A stretch of 64,000 nt of DNA from Ipomoea triloba (lineage: Eukaryota; Streptophyta; Magnoliopsida; Solanales; Convolvulaceae), in contig NC_044923.1 in NCBI RefSeq assembly GCF_003576645.1, forward strand, positions 20,486,479 through 20,550,478. The letters are read 5' to 3'. A program made the position numbers and the translations under genes. Within the stretch, counting starts at the first letter, position 1; every line of letters starts with the position of its first letter. The notes below the pieces were generated by a model. The model was not told the origin of the DNA, searched no databases, and saw only the letters and a list, made by a program, of their open reading frames with translations. Below, one piece after another: positions 44,448 through 56,921 of this stretch.

Positions 44448-44508
44448 CGGGCGACCCGATCTCACATGGAGCTCCATGCTTTTTCGAGAACAGTGCAATG
44501 GGTGCCCG
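44448..44508 (-). ncRNA. Conserved RNA hairpin, G3 copy 1
   Basis: On the minus strand: outer stem CGGGC-ACCC (44508-44500) with GGGT-C-GCCCG (44457-44448), with a single bulged base at the same place as G1 and G2 copy 2; short middle stem CTC/GAG; inner palindrome CATGGAGCTCCATG (44465-44478). Confidence 0.62.
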
Positions 44509-44553
44509 GTCCTAACGGGATAGATCTCTCCTTTTCTCATTCCCTAAGATAAC

Positions 44554-44594
44554 CTCATCGGGCGACCCGACTTCACATGGATCTCCATGCTTTT
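44554..44594 (-). ncRNA. Conserved RNA hairpin, G3 copy 2, cut by LTR G4
   Basis: The minus strand has AAAAAGCATGGAGATCCATG, then TGAAGTCGGGTCGCCCGATG. The upstream arm is lost because LTR G4 begins at 44595 within the A-rich loop. Confidence 0.55.
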
Positions 44595-45117
44595 TGATAA
44601 GACTCCGAGATACCCTCATTTCAGGCACATTTTAGGGTGTTTTATCGCGTCTATAGCATCCTTACTTGGTAAATTATGTGCGTAAATGCTTGAAAATCAC
44701 TAACTGATGCACAGAAGCTACTTTTAACTTAAAAGAAGTAAAACAGGAGCCCCGGGAGCAAATAGGACAAAAAGTTGAGCTTAAAGAGCAAACCAGGCAA
44801 GAGCGGAGCCCCGGAGGACCAAACTGGAAGGCCACACGCGTGTGAGCAGGCGTGAAAACTTTCCAGAAGCTTCCCACGCACGCTCACACGCGTGTGAGAG
44901 GCCTGGAGACGGTGATGTGCGAATTTCAGCTAGGGTTGTCATTTCGGAGACTATTTAAACCCCTTTGATGAATTCTCAGAGGAGGATCCAAGAAGTTTAG
45001 TTTTCCTTTTCTTAGTTTTTCCTTTGAAGAACTTTCTCCATTTTTCTTAGTTTTTTGGATTAGATCAATCTCCATTGTAGAAGACAACAAGCTTGGATTG
45101 AAGGTCTTCTTCTCTCT
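44595..45117 (+). repeat. Gypsy LTR fragment G4
   Basis: Begins TGATAAGACTCC inside the G3 hairpin. Has CCACACGCGTGTGAGC and the perfect palindrome CTCACACGCGTGTGAG (44883-44898), then CTATTTAAACCCC (TATTTAAA at 44952-44959) and a leader. Stops near 45117 at minus-strand gypsy internal sequence; no primer site follows, so it is truncated. Confidence 0.75.
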
Positions 45118-45396
45118 AGATGAGTTTTACGTCTTTAGCCCGACGCAACTATCGATCCGTCATTCAAGCACACTTGGACGAGAACGAGTCATTTCTCCCC
45201 ATACATTGTTGCTTCTCTTCAAGCACATTGCCTTTAATCATCCTCTTAGCTTTGAGCCATTTATCAATTTTCCTACACCATCAACAACTACATTGCAATA
45301 CTACAAACCATATTAGAGAATTTAACTTCCATTAATGCAAAACTTATTGAAAGCAAAAGTAAACAACAAAAACAAAATGCATAAAAATGTAAGATA
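45118..45396 (-). other. Degenerate second copy of gag-like ORF end
   Basis: On the minus strand it resembles 45430-45560 (both have ACTTGGACG...CAAGT-type sequence and end at GTTGCGTCGGGCTA). The reading frame is broken. Probably the remnant of a related element or the downstream part of one split by LTR G4. Confidence 0.45.
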
Positions 45397-45448
45397 TCCT
45401 CGGGTTGCCTCTCGAGAAGCGCTCCGTTTAACGTCCGTAGCCCGACGC
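45397..45448 (-). other. Conserved post-ORF box with hairpin (G3)
   Basis: Minus strand: GCGTCGGGCTACGGACG, then TTAAACGGAGCGC, then CTCG-AGAGGCAACC-CGAG. The ORF stop TAA falls inside TTAAACG. The hairpin stem CTCG/CGAG replaces TTGGG/CCCAA of the other boxes while the AGGCA loop stays. Confidence 0.6.
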
Positions 45449-47520
45449 AACTTTCAAGCCCTCATTCCGACATACTTGGACGGGGACAAGTCCTTTTGCC
45501 CCATCCACTCTTTCTTCAAGATATGCCCTCAAATGCCGGGCATTGGCAAAATCCTTTAATTCTATACATAGCATACTCTCTTCCAAAGATTGGCAACTAT
45601 CCATGTCCATGAGTATGCTATTTTCTTCCAACTTACCTTTTTTTTCATTCTTCTTCTTTTCACCAAACTCCTTTTCATCATTTCTCACTTTCTCCTCAAC
45701 TTCCTCCCTAACACTTTCATCCCTTATTTCTTCCTTTTCCTCTTCTATGATTTTGCAATGAACTTCCTCGAACAACACATTCTTATTTTCAAAATTTTCT
45801 TCTTCATTTTCCTTTTCTATAGTCACACTCTCCTTCTCCTCTTCTTTTTCACTATTTAACACAACATCCCGTACATATCCATCCGTTTCCTCCTCAACTT
45901 CACCAAGCAAGTCATGAATATACAAAGCATCATCAAGGCAATTATCAAGGAAATTCACAAATTCAATATCAATTAAATCTCACAAGCTAGCATCAATATT
46001 CATATCATCATCACAAAGTATTTCATGCAAATCATTAACATGCTCATTTGACAAAGATTCGTCACCAAAAGTAAAAGACTCAAGACCATCATTATCATCT
46101 AAAGAAACGAAAGAATTGTTCGCACGAGGATTGGAAGAGTTGCTATCATAAGAATTAGAGAAATTATCCTCACATGACTCTATTGCATCATTCTCCGTGG
46201 AATTGAAAGAATTATTTTCACAAGTATCAAAACAATTTTCATCATCATCATCGGACGAGTCAAATGAATCATTATCATTAAAATCACAAGGGTTGAAAAA
46301 ATGGACCTCATTATCAACATCTTCAATTATGCAATTATTTTCGCTAGGCATATCTACCACTTTTTCAACTCCATCATCAACACAGTCAACATTAGCATTA
46401 TCAAAATGAATAGGCACAACAATATCATCACAATCATCATCCTCATCACACATGTCGGCCCAAGATTTAGAAATTTTATCACCAACAGTAGTGCTACCAC
46501 TAATAAGGTCAAGTGTCTTCCCACATGCAAGCTCAATAGTGTCACCACATGGATTTTCATCTTCCCCCACTATTTCTACTTCCTCATTATCTTCTTCAAT
46601 CGCATTTCCATACCCCATGTCGTGATTTCCCTTTGCTTGTTCTTGCGTTTGTTCAATAACGGGGATCTCTTGCCCATTCTCCTTTGTATTTTCAATGACA
46701 TCCTCCTCAATGCTATCATCCGGCACAATTTTGATTCCCAAACGCCTAGCCAAAGCCCAAGTCTCCTCACTTAACCCATTCTTGCCTTGCGGCTTGGCAT
46801 TGCACTCTTGATCGACTTCGTCTCTATGGTGCTTGTACCTACATTCACATGAGAATCTAGCATTACATTTCTTGCAATATGGGTACTTTTGGCATTGATA
46901 CCTATAGTGAGTCCCTTTACAAGCATAACAAGTCACTTGTCGGTTCATATCTTCAAACATGTCTTCCTCAATGGTCTTGAAGCGGTCATTTGGGTCTTTT
47001 GGCTTGGGTTTCAACCATTGGTCATACATGTGCTCGATAATAGATTTCTTTTTGGGTGGAGGTGTGTTTTGAGTGTAGGATTGTGGAGAGTAGGCTTGGG
47101 ATAGGTAAGAGTCCTAGGATTGAGAATTAGAGAATCCTCTTTGTTGAGGGTAGTCATCATCCTCGTCATAGTGGGTAGATTGGTAAGATTTTGAATTGTA
47201 GCTTTGGTGAGATGCACTCCTCCTATACCCCCGGTATTCATAAGAATAGTCTTCTTGATCATGATAATCCTCCTCATAATCATCCCGGTAATACCTAGGT
47301 GTCCGGTACTCCCGTGAATGATCATAAGAGGTGTCTCTCCTTAGTGGTTGTGCCTGACTTGAATGCTCATAATCATGACCATGATAAGACTCTTGGTAGC
47401 TCTTCGGTGGATCATCATAGAAGAATCCTCTTTGAGGCGGTGATGAAGCTCTCCTTGAGTAGTGGTAATCACCATATTCTCTATCATCGTATTGAGTTCT
47501 TGATATTTGCCTTCGTAGTG
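45428..47520 (-). pseudogene. G3 gag-like ORF (unrecognised family) with Cys-rich finger
   Basis: One frame of about 695 codons with two stops (47114-47116 and 45980-45982). The N-terminal part is Arg/Tyr/Asp/Ser-rich. Then comes WLKPKPKDPNDRFKTIEEDMF, followed by a Cys/His cluster near 46870-46930 (CYACKGTHYRYQCQKYPYC, then KKCNARFSCECRYKHH). A long Asp/Glu/Asn-rich region follows, and a C-terminal motif ELKDFANARHLRAYLEERVDG...LVPVQVCRNEG like that of G2. Upstream it is cut by LTR G5 at 47520. Gag role inferred from position and finger. Confidence 0.55.
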
Positions 47521-50500
47521 TGATAGACACCAAAAGTACCTAATTATCTAGAACTAATTAAGTTGATTTCTTGCCAAAACAAAGTCTTAGAGAATGCAAT
47601 TATGCGTTTCCGTGCTATTTTACTAACAAATTGCAAAAGAGTTTTGTGTGGAGTGTTTTGAAGAATTCCCACAGGAATGAAGGCTGAAATCAACCAAAGA
47701 GAGCATAAACCAGTAAAAGGAAGAATCAAGCCACACGGGGGCACACAAAGACCAAACCGGAAACAACAAAAGAGATGAAAACGAAGAAACCCACGCCCAT
47801 GAGCACCACCAAGCGTGTGAGCTGGCGTGGAACTATTCCAGTAACCGTCCACGCCAGTCCACACGCGTGTAAGCAGGCGTGGACAGGCACCAAAATCCTG
47901 CGCGATGTTTTAGTATTTAAGGGACATTTCAGCTAGGAGGAGAGAGTCTTTTGTGAATTTTTCACTTCTCACTTTATGTAACACCCCAATTTTCACCTCT
48001 TACATTTATTACAAAATCCCTAATAATACATCGCGGAAGCTTACATCTAACCAGCAGAAAACTGGGTGTTACCGCCACGCTTAGGTATCTCTCCTATACC
48101 CAAACGTCAAGGCTAAACTTACAACATCGACATCCACTTCCATCCTCTTCAGAGCTCATCGGGCTACTAGAGCCCACACTAGACAACATCTGTTAACAGA
48201 AAACACATTGAAGTGTAGTTAGCGCGACGGCTAAGTAAGGGAAATCCATTGTCACTTAAAAGTAGACAAAGGTTTGAAAACACAAATAATTTGGAAGTTC
48301 GTAAAGTTTTTACCCATGATTTGAAAACCTACCTGCAACCAAATGATTCACAGATAGTATAGTAGCGTATACACGTTAAATCATGTAAAGTTTTTCTCAG
48401 TTAAATACAATGGCATAACTGCCGCTCAAAATCATTTTCATGTCTTTCAGACGAATTTGCAAACCTTCTCATTTCCAGGAATTTCATCATTTTCACGATA
48501 CACGCGTGAATTTTCACAACCATACTTGACATCTTCACAATATCCCATTTTCTCAGACATCACTCGACTAGTTTCTTGGAACTAGTATCACATATCTTAT
48601 CATAGTCATTGATTCAACCATTACTTGTGAAAACTCGACTTAGTTTCATTTCAAAGTATGAGGCCTTATTGGAAATGTTGAATATTCCTTGTCGTTGACC
48701 GATTGAACCTAGAACATGGGCTTGCAGTCATTACCCAAGTTCTCTTCTCGGTCCCTTGGACGATGGTTCATTAGAATGGCCCCTAGTGTGGCCCCGCCTA
48801 GGTCCATTAAAATGACACCAACCCGGAGACGACGGAGTCAATACGCTTAAGTGTGCACACCCCCACAGTCTAGCCATACATGAGTGACGTAGAGACTCGG
48901 CGAATAGACTTCGCCTAAGTACGAATACAACCGTACATATTTCAATGACAACCTTCGGTAATTATAGCCCGAGGTAAAAGACAACAAGGTCCTCGTAACT
49001 CTTTGAAACTAAGGTTTTATTCATTTTAACGTCATTTTCTCATCATTCCAGTAAGGTACACACTCACTAAAACTGGTATTTTCCTTTTTAAAATAAGGTT
49101 TTGACAACCTGCGTACCAAAATAGCATACGTTTTTCAACGTAAGTTTTCATAAACATTTTACTTGCCCAAAGGCTTTTCAAGCATAGCTCAAGTACGAGC
49201 AAAAATTGGAAGAAAACACAGCTGAACACAAGCTGGTCACTCATCGGATACTTATATATTCTACTAACACTACATATCTCCATTCCCAATACTTATTCCT
49301 TATCATGAACTTCAGTCCATCTTACAATCCAATCATCATCGGTAATCCATAATCATGGTGCCACCATTAACTAATAATAGATAGTTATCCTTGTCACTAT
49401 CGACATCAACAACTTCCACCATGATCAACACCATTAGATCATAACTTGAGGATATCGCACATCCATAATCGATACTTAGTCACCCATAATCCAACAATTG
49501 ACCTTAATCACTCTTAAGCATTAATTATTGTCATTAGTAACTAATAACCTTGTAATCCATTATCGACAACAAGTCAACAACATTATAACATCATTATCAA
49601 GTCATCGAAACCATTAACACCATTATTAACCATAATCCATAATTATCCATTAATCTAAACCATTAATTCATAATCACCAATTCATAACTCATGTACCATA
49701 ATTATAGCATTATATATCACCACCATAATTATAATTCAACATCTTAGCTCAACAACATAATGACATCACCATCATCAATAACGTTATCCATCATTCCATC
49801 ATCCTCATTTAATTCCATCATTGATCCAATCTTTAATCATAATCCTTATGAGCTCATAATCTTCATAACTTTCCTTATTTATTAATAAGAATAATAGTTC
49901 CCAATCACCATTTTAATCACTAATCACCATCGTTAACCATAATTCATAATTGATTTCCACCTTAAATCAATAAACCATAACCCATATGCATAATTACCCT
50001 CATTAGTCTTAACCCATTCATATTGTAATCCTTACTTATTTATGATGCTCATAACTCATATTTAGTCCACAATTTCTCACCTTCAACAACTTACTCATCT
50101 ATACTTAACATAAATCTTTAGTCCTTAGTCCAACATTATCCTCATCACTAGGCTTCAACGTGAACCAAATCACCATAATTAATCATTAAGTACTCTTAAT
50201 CATCACCTTAATCCACCATCATTAATTAACAAAATTCATTATTGCCCATAAATCACCATTAAACTTTAAGTACCCCTTAAACCCATCGTTAATATACTCA
50301 TAAGCTATTAATCATCCAAGAATCACCATCTCATAATCTATTTGCCAACATCCATATTCATAACAACTTTAACAACACCATTAATGACAACTCACCAACA
50401 CAACATTTTGTACATATATATTATGTAAAATACAATTACATATATATTATTCATACCACATGTACATAACAAATTTCACTTAGATCTCATCATATTTCAA

Positions 50501-50637
50501 CCAAACAATCAATTATCCAATTTCAAGTGACTAAACCGACTTAAGGGATTCCTTACCTNTAGAAAGAAAAACAAAGCTTTTGAACCGATTAAAATAGAAA
50601 TTTACCGAACAAATTGCGATTAGAACTTGAAACTTTG

Positions 50638-50676
<39 letters not shown>
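50638..50676. repeat. (CT)n microsatellite
   Basis: About 19 CT units in S1. Confidence 0.95.
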
Positions 50677-50677
<1 letters not shown>

Positions 50678-51070
50678 GGAATTGGCGTGAAGAAATGGAA
50701 GAATGAAATGAAATTCTTCTTCTTCGTTATCATATATACATATATATGTAATATTATATATAATAATAATAATAATAATACTAATAATAAAATATATGGA
50801 ATGCTTATCCAAACTCATCTCTTAAAATTAATATTTTAATCATATGGTAAAAATTGTGACACTTGTCACTACCTTGTTGTTCCAAAAATAAAATCTTCCA
50901 ACTTATCAGTTGTGGTCCAAACAGATAAAGTTTCGATGGAAAATAATTTAAATAGGAAGAATTTTGAAATTAAAAATTTATTCCAGACTAAACCTCAAAA
51001 TTGGGCTAGGTTCGATACACCGCGAAATATAGCGATGTTACGATCAAAATAAATTTTCACTCTTATAGCC

Positions 51071-51310
51071 CGTCCAATTTCAACTTAACTAAGCAGGAAG
51101 TTCATACTTAGTCGTCCAATTTCAACTTAACTAAGCAGGAAGTTCATACTTAGTCATAATATGCATAATCATCCATTCAGGAAGTTCATACTTAGTCATA
51201 ATATGCATAATCATCCATTTCCGAAGTTCATACTTAGTCATAATATGCATAATCATCCATTTCCTAAGTTCATACTTAGTCATAATATGCATAATCATCC
51301 ATTTCCTATG
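51071..51310. repeat. Staggered tandem repeat in S1 (likely assembly stutter)
   Basis: Five overlapping copies of a segment containing GAAGTTCATACTTAGTC, in which each copy extends further right (CATTC, CATTTCC, CATTTCCTA, CATTTCCTATGAAATCC). Confidence 0.75.
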
Positions 51311-51844
51311 AAATCCGAGTTGAAAATTCGTTCCTTAAAAATTTTACGGTTCGCGACCGGTACGTATGATCGCAGCTTAATAACAACTATACTCCCTTAT
51401 AAAAATCCTTTTGAAGTATCGGGAGATCATCTTATGAATTTCATAGCCTAAAGACATATTTTTCGAACCTTAGTCTTATATGAATAGGCGAGGGGTTACA
51501 CTTTAGGTTAGGGTTAGATAGGATTAGGAGGAGGAGGAAGAGCTCCTTGGAGAAGAGAACTTGGATCTCCATAGCCTTGAGATCCTTTGGGTAAACTCTT
51601 TCATTAAAACTTGTTTTCTCTTTGGACTTCTCTTGCTTTTCCTTTTCCTTAAAGTTATTTGCCTTTTATCTTGATCTTTTAAATATGCTTTTCTATTTGA
51701 ATGAGATGGTGTTGTTAAAGCCTATGAAGGGCTAATCCCTAGGATAGGGGCTAGGTAGAATGGAGATTTGGTATTCATGATCTAATTTGATGAATGAGTT
51801 TGATTTCTTTGGGAAATGTTGAAATTGTATGTATGTTTTGTATG

Positions 51845-53382
51845 TGTAACACCCCCAAATTCACATCCCGGGGCTTACTAAAAATTAGCCTTACTATAAA
51901 AGGAAATATTAATACTTATTAAATTCATAATAATCAAAATCCACAATAACTTTATTCAAGGGTGCTACCGCCACACCTAATCCTACTTGATTAGATGCAA
52001 GGCTAGTCTCAAACAAATCCCAAATTAAAAATAACATCAAGTTCTCATAATCCTCAAAATATTAATATAAAATCCTTAAATAATCTTCATTACATAATCC
52101 TTTATTTTGCTAAATCCCCGAGCTAACAGCAACTCAGTCTACTGCTCTCGTCACTACAACTCTTATCATTTATTCCCTGCTACTTACACAAGCAACAGCA
52201 ACAACACAAATAAAAAGGGGTTAGCAAAACATGCTAAGTAAGGGACTTGCCTACCCCCAAAAATAATTTTTAATAATATATAATTTGAAAAAGGGGTAGT
52301 AGTCTTTTTACCAAACCTTTCAGAAAATTCAACTGCATTTCCTTTGCTCAGAAAAATTTGTTAATATAATAACAAAAATAATAATGATAATATGGTAATA
52401 TGGAAGCATAATCATACACAAACGTAATGGGAAAATGTCCTTTTATTTTCAGGCCCTAGTAACAGAACTTATGCTGTACTACACAAAAATTCCCATTTTC
52501 ACTATCGGAAACCGGACTCTAACCTTAAGTGTGCACACCCCCGAATGAGGATTCCAAGCCTCAACAGGAAGTTACCAGCCCTAGTAGCCAGGATAAAGTT
52601 TCTACTGACTACCCTGTAATTTAGGGTACACAGACCCATTCCTACCGAACACACCATAGTGTTCTAGTACCCGAGGATTGTTCCTGACGGGCACTCCTCT
52701 ACAACAATTAAATTACAATCACATAATCAAATTTTATATTTCACATAGCTTCCAATATTTTAAGAAAATATAATTTTCCAAATCATTTTTCCATACTAAA
52801 ATCTCTTGAAAATTTGTAAAGGAATATTTTATTTGAAAACTCTAATTTGTCCAAAATCTCAATCTCCCATAAAATAGTATTTTAATGAAAGAAAAATTCC
52901 TTATTCCCAAAAATGTCAAAAGATCAATTATCACTAGAGATAATCTTAAAATAATTATCTAACCATATTTAACATAAATCCATCCAAATTAACAAAACAG
53001 AATATAGCTTAAAATAATAAATTTTGTTTTTAACACAAATACATACATACGTACAGGATACAAATATACACATACACTAATATTCCTACTATCCACACAA
53101 ATTCCTAATTTCATGCAAATACTAACAATCAATTAATATCTCAATTCTAGATAATACTAATTAATAAATTTCATTTTACAACTAATACATACATGATAAT
53201 TACGCACAAAAACAAAAGGAATATATATATACACAAATAACACATACGGTATAATAAAATAAAAGAAAACATTTTATTTATTTATTATTTTTTTTTAAAG
53301 CATACGTACAACACAATTAACTAAAGGAAAATACTATTATTATATATTTTATTTTCTTTCTTCTCTTTCTTTTATACGTACT

Positions 53383-53432
<50 letters not shown>

Positions 53433-53479
53433 TTATTTATATATATAATTATTCTAATATGCATACTGTACATACATGG

Positions 53480-53527
<48 letters not shown>

Positions 53528-54740
53528 TATTTATTTATTTGTTAATTTTAATACACATACGATATATACATAGCATTACGAAAAACATATATATAATTAT
53601 AAATATACGTACAGTATCTATATATATATATAATTTTAATACGAAAAACATTATATATATACTTATAAATATACGCATGCTATATCTATATATATACGAA
53701 AATATTATTTATAGATATATATATATATACAGTACTCACAGTATATAGCAATATTCATCTATACTACACTTATACACATATATATATGCACAATACAACC
53801 ATATATATTTTTATATATATACGTATGATGTAAAATATATACATAAATACATATATGTATAATCTACACACATGATCAAACACCACATACATTCATATGT
53901 ATTTCTACGCATATACATATATTCAAAATATATTTTATATCCGAAAATCACATATTTTATGATCATCAACTTGCATCAATTTTTCACCACAACACAATAT
54001 ATATATATTCATATATACATCAAATCATACAAATGGGATAAGCAAGTAGAAAACAAACCCACTTACTTGGTTATCAAAAACCTCAACTTTAAAACAATCT
54101 TCAAGGTGACTAGGGCTCTCCTTCTACCATCATCATCATCAATCAACACAAAGAAAGAACCCACATAAGCACACAATTTAACAATCACCCTAACACTATA
54201 CTACCCGGAAAAATATAATAAAAATACTAACTTACTTGAGAAGATGAAGTTCCAAACTCTTGAATAAAATGATAGAAGAAATATATTTTTTTTTGTTTTT
54301 TTTTTTTACGCAGGGACGAATCAGAAAGAAAAGATGAAGAAGAAAATTCCCTTCTTTTTAGATGAAGATGTTGGCTAGGAGACTAGGAAGACTAAAGGGA
54401 AAGACTAAATCAATCCCCTATATGAATGAAGATAAATAGGTAGTCATCCTTTAATTTTTAGAATTCTCCAAATAAAGACTTTGTAACCTCCAATCTACCT
54501 TATTAGGTATTAAAGATATTGATCTTATATAATATTATATATAGTAGTAATATATATTACACACATATATAATATATATATACTCACGGCTATTATACAT
54601 ATATATACACATCAAAATATATAATATAAGGTCCAAAATAGTGATCATCTAATTAATTACATATATAATATATAATAATAATGATTGAGTATATATATAT
54701 ATAACTATTTAGTATATACGTACCTTATATAACTAATATA

Positions 54741-54788
<48 letters not shown>

Positions 54789-55124
54789 TACACGCACACT
54801 ACACAACTTAATTAATATATATATATACATACGTTACACCACACATGCACACACGCATATCATATATATATATATATAAAATAATTAAATATAATTACTA
54901 TATCTCACAATATATATAATAGTAATATAGTTATAAAAATAATATAATAATTAATATAAGGATTGGTAGTCCAAATGAATATAGCTCAAGGTTCAAATGA
55001 AATTGAACATAGAAATAGAGTCCAATGAATATGGTATAGAGATTAGATGAACATTGAGGAATAATAGGGAATAACTTTGAAAGTTCAATAGGTAATATTG
55101 GAACCAAAAATCTCAAGTGTCACA
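51845..55124 (-). repeat. Solo LTR S2 (Tekay/chromovirus-like)
   Basis: 3280 bp, TGTAACACCCCC...GTGTCACA, with perfect duplication GTATG at 51840-51844 and 55125-55129. It has GGGTGCTACCGCCACACC near 51960 and long (AT)n tracts at 53387-53428, 53481-53524 and 54746-54782. The middle 1.8 kb (53000-54800) is extremely AT-rich. No internal element sequence. Confidence 0.9.
53387..53524. repeat. (AT)n microsatellite cluster in S2
   Basis: Two AT runs of about 42 and 44 bp separated by ATTTATTTATTTAT-like sequence. Open frames across this region are AT-repeat artefacts. Confidence 0.92.
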
Positions 55125-56921
55125 GTATGACCTTGTTTGATCGAGGGCCCCGATCTCTTCAAGAGTATATGATCATCTTTTTGGCGAGATATCGCAAAGA
55201 GATGTAACCCACTACTCACATCTCCCGCTCTCAATCTGAGAAGATAAGATTCGGAGGGAACTTGTAGACAAAGTGTTTGACAAAATTTCCCAACCGACTA
55301 AGGATTGGGAGCTTGAGTGTGACGCCACTCAGGACAATGTTCCAAGCTCCTTCAACCTGTTGGTCCCAAGGGGATGGGGTACAAGTCTAGAGGGGGGGGG
55401 GTGAATAGACTTGTATAAGATTTTGCAAATCTTTTTCGACCTCTCGTGTGTATTGGACTTAGGATGTTTAGGTCCGATACCTCACAAGATGAAGACAAAG
55501 TTTTATGCGCAGCGGAAAAGTTATCCCCTTTTAATTAGCACGAGTTTGAGTTAGTTCGAGAGGTATGTTTATATGTAGTGCAGTTCGAGAGTTAGGGAGA
55601 GATAAAAACAGAAAGAAAATGCGAGAGAGAATTTTTAAGTGGTTCGGCCAACCCGCCTACGTCCACTCTTCTTCCAGAAACTCCCTGGAAGGATTGCACT
55701 AAAAACTTCCCTTTCTAGTACAATATCGAGCGCTTGAGCTTTGATCACGAAGCCCGCCTCAAGCCTCAGGTTTTTCGCCCCGCTTCTTGTTACTCCACCT
55801 CTCGAGCACTTGACCTTTGATCACCAAGCCCGCGTCAAGCCTCAGGATCTTCACAAGACAGCTCCCAGGTTACTCCGCCTCTCCAAGGTCTTTCTCCCCG
55901 CTTCCAGCTACTCCACCTCTCGAGCACTTGACCTTTGATCACCAAGCCCGCGTCAAGCCTCAGGTTTCTTTCACTCGGACAGCTGCCAGGTTACTCCACC
56001 TCTCTTGCTTAATCCAAAGCAAGGACCTTTGGTTGTCACAGTTGAATGTAACAAACTCCAATCTGACCGCAAGCTATCGTTGAATCAACTTTGATGTAGA
56101 GCAGCTTCGATCACCTTCTAGATGTGTAGCAGTTTAAGCTTTGTAACTCTCTCAAACACTAAGATGTGTTTTTCTCGCTGTTCTTGAATATCAGGATGAT
56201 ATTCCGGATTGAGCACTTGCACTTGAACGTTTGAATCAGACACCTCTAAAGATTTTCGAATTAAAACCAACTAACTCCTTTTTTTTTTTTTTTGAACTTG
56301 TGTCTTCACATCCTTTTTATATGAGAGTTGAGGAATAATTCCGTTGGAGGGAAAATTATTCCGTTTGAAATCTGTCTCCCATGCTGATCATGGGTCTTGC
56401 ATATTTTCAGCATATTTCATGGAGTGGTGATCTTGTAACTTGAACCTTTTGTTTGGTAGTGGATATTCCATAATCCACTTTCTTGAGTCCATGCTCCACT
56501 TGTACTTTTGGTAAAAGTTACTCTTTTTAAATTCCCATTGATCCTCGTTTTAGGGAATAAGACCGACTTTGGATTAGTGCACCTTCTATCCGTTTGTTGT
56601 GGAATTCTGATGTGGCATCCACTTCTGGCACCTCCTTAATATTTTATCTCCATGATATTCTTCTTCTCCAAACTTTATTCATGATTCCTGACCGTCATTC
56701 AGCCTTTTGGAGAAGTGTCAGTTTATCGAGACCAAGATTGATGTCTCGATTGTTTGATGTCTTGATCCCCATGTATCGAGAGATCTATCTCTCGAACTCT
56801 GCTTATGTCTCGAACTGGGTTGTTGTATCGAGAGATCCTATCTCTCGGACTCTGCTTATGTCTAGAGACTTAGTTGATGTCTCGCAGACCCTTATTCCTC
56901 TAGTGTTGTCCCGTGCCTTCT

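Larger units (their letters stand above)
47977..51500 (-). repeat. Solo LTR S1 (Tekay/chromovirus-like)
   Basis: 3524 bp, TGTAACACCCC...GGGGTTACA, with perfect duplication CTTTA at 47972-47976 and 51501-51505. Related in its ends and the GTGTTACCGCCACGCTTAGG segment to LTRs P and Q but in opposite orientation. Contains a (TC)n run at 50638-50676, one N at 50559, an ATCATCA/TAATCAC-rich AT region, and a staggered repeat at 51071-51310. No internal element sequence. Confidence 0.9.
47521..55357 (+). repeat. Gypsy LTR fragment G5, split by two solo LTRs
   Basis: Own sequence is 47521-47976, 51506-51844 and 55130-55357, about 1 kb. Starts TGATAGACACC; palindromic CACCAAGCGTGTGAGCTGGC and CCACACGCGTGTAAGCAGGC at 47793-47882; TATTTAA at 47914-47920. 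The last part (GAGTGTGACGCCACTCAGG) resembles the G2 LTR near 31175. Cut at 55357 by Sirevirus copy D. Confidence 0.75.

Noticed and set aside
53476..54168. Tyr/Ile-rich ORFs
   Set aside because: Products of (TA)n repeats in solo LTR S2.
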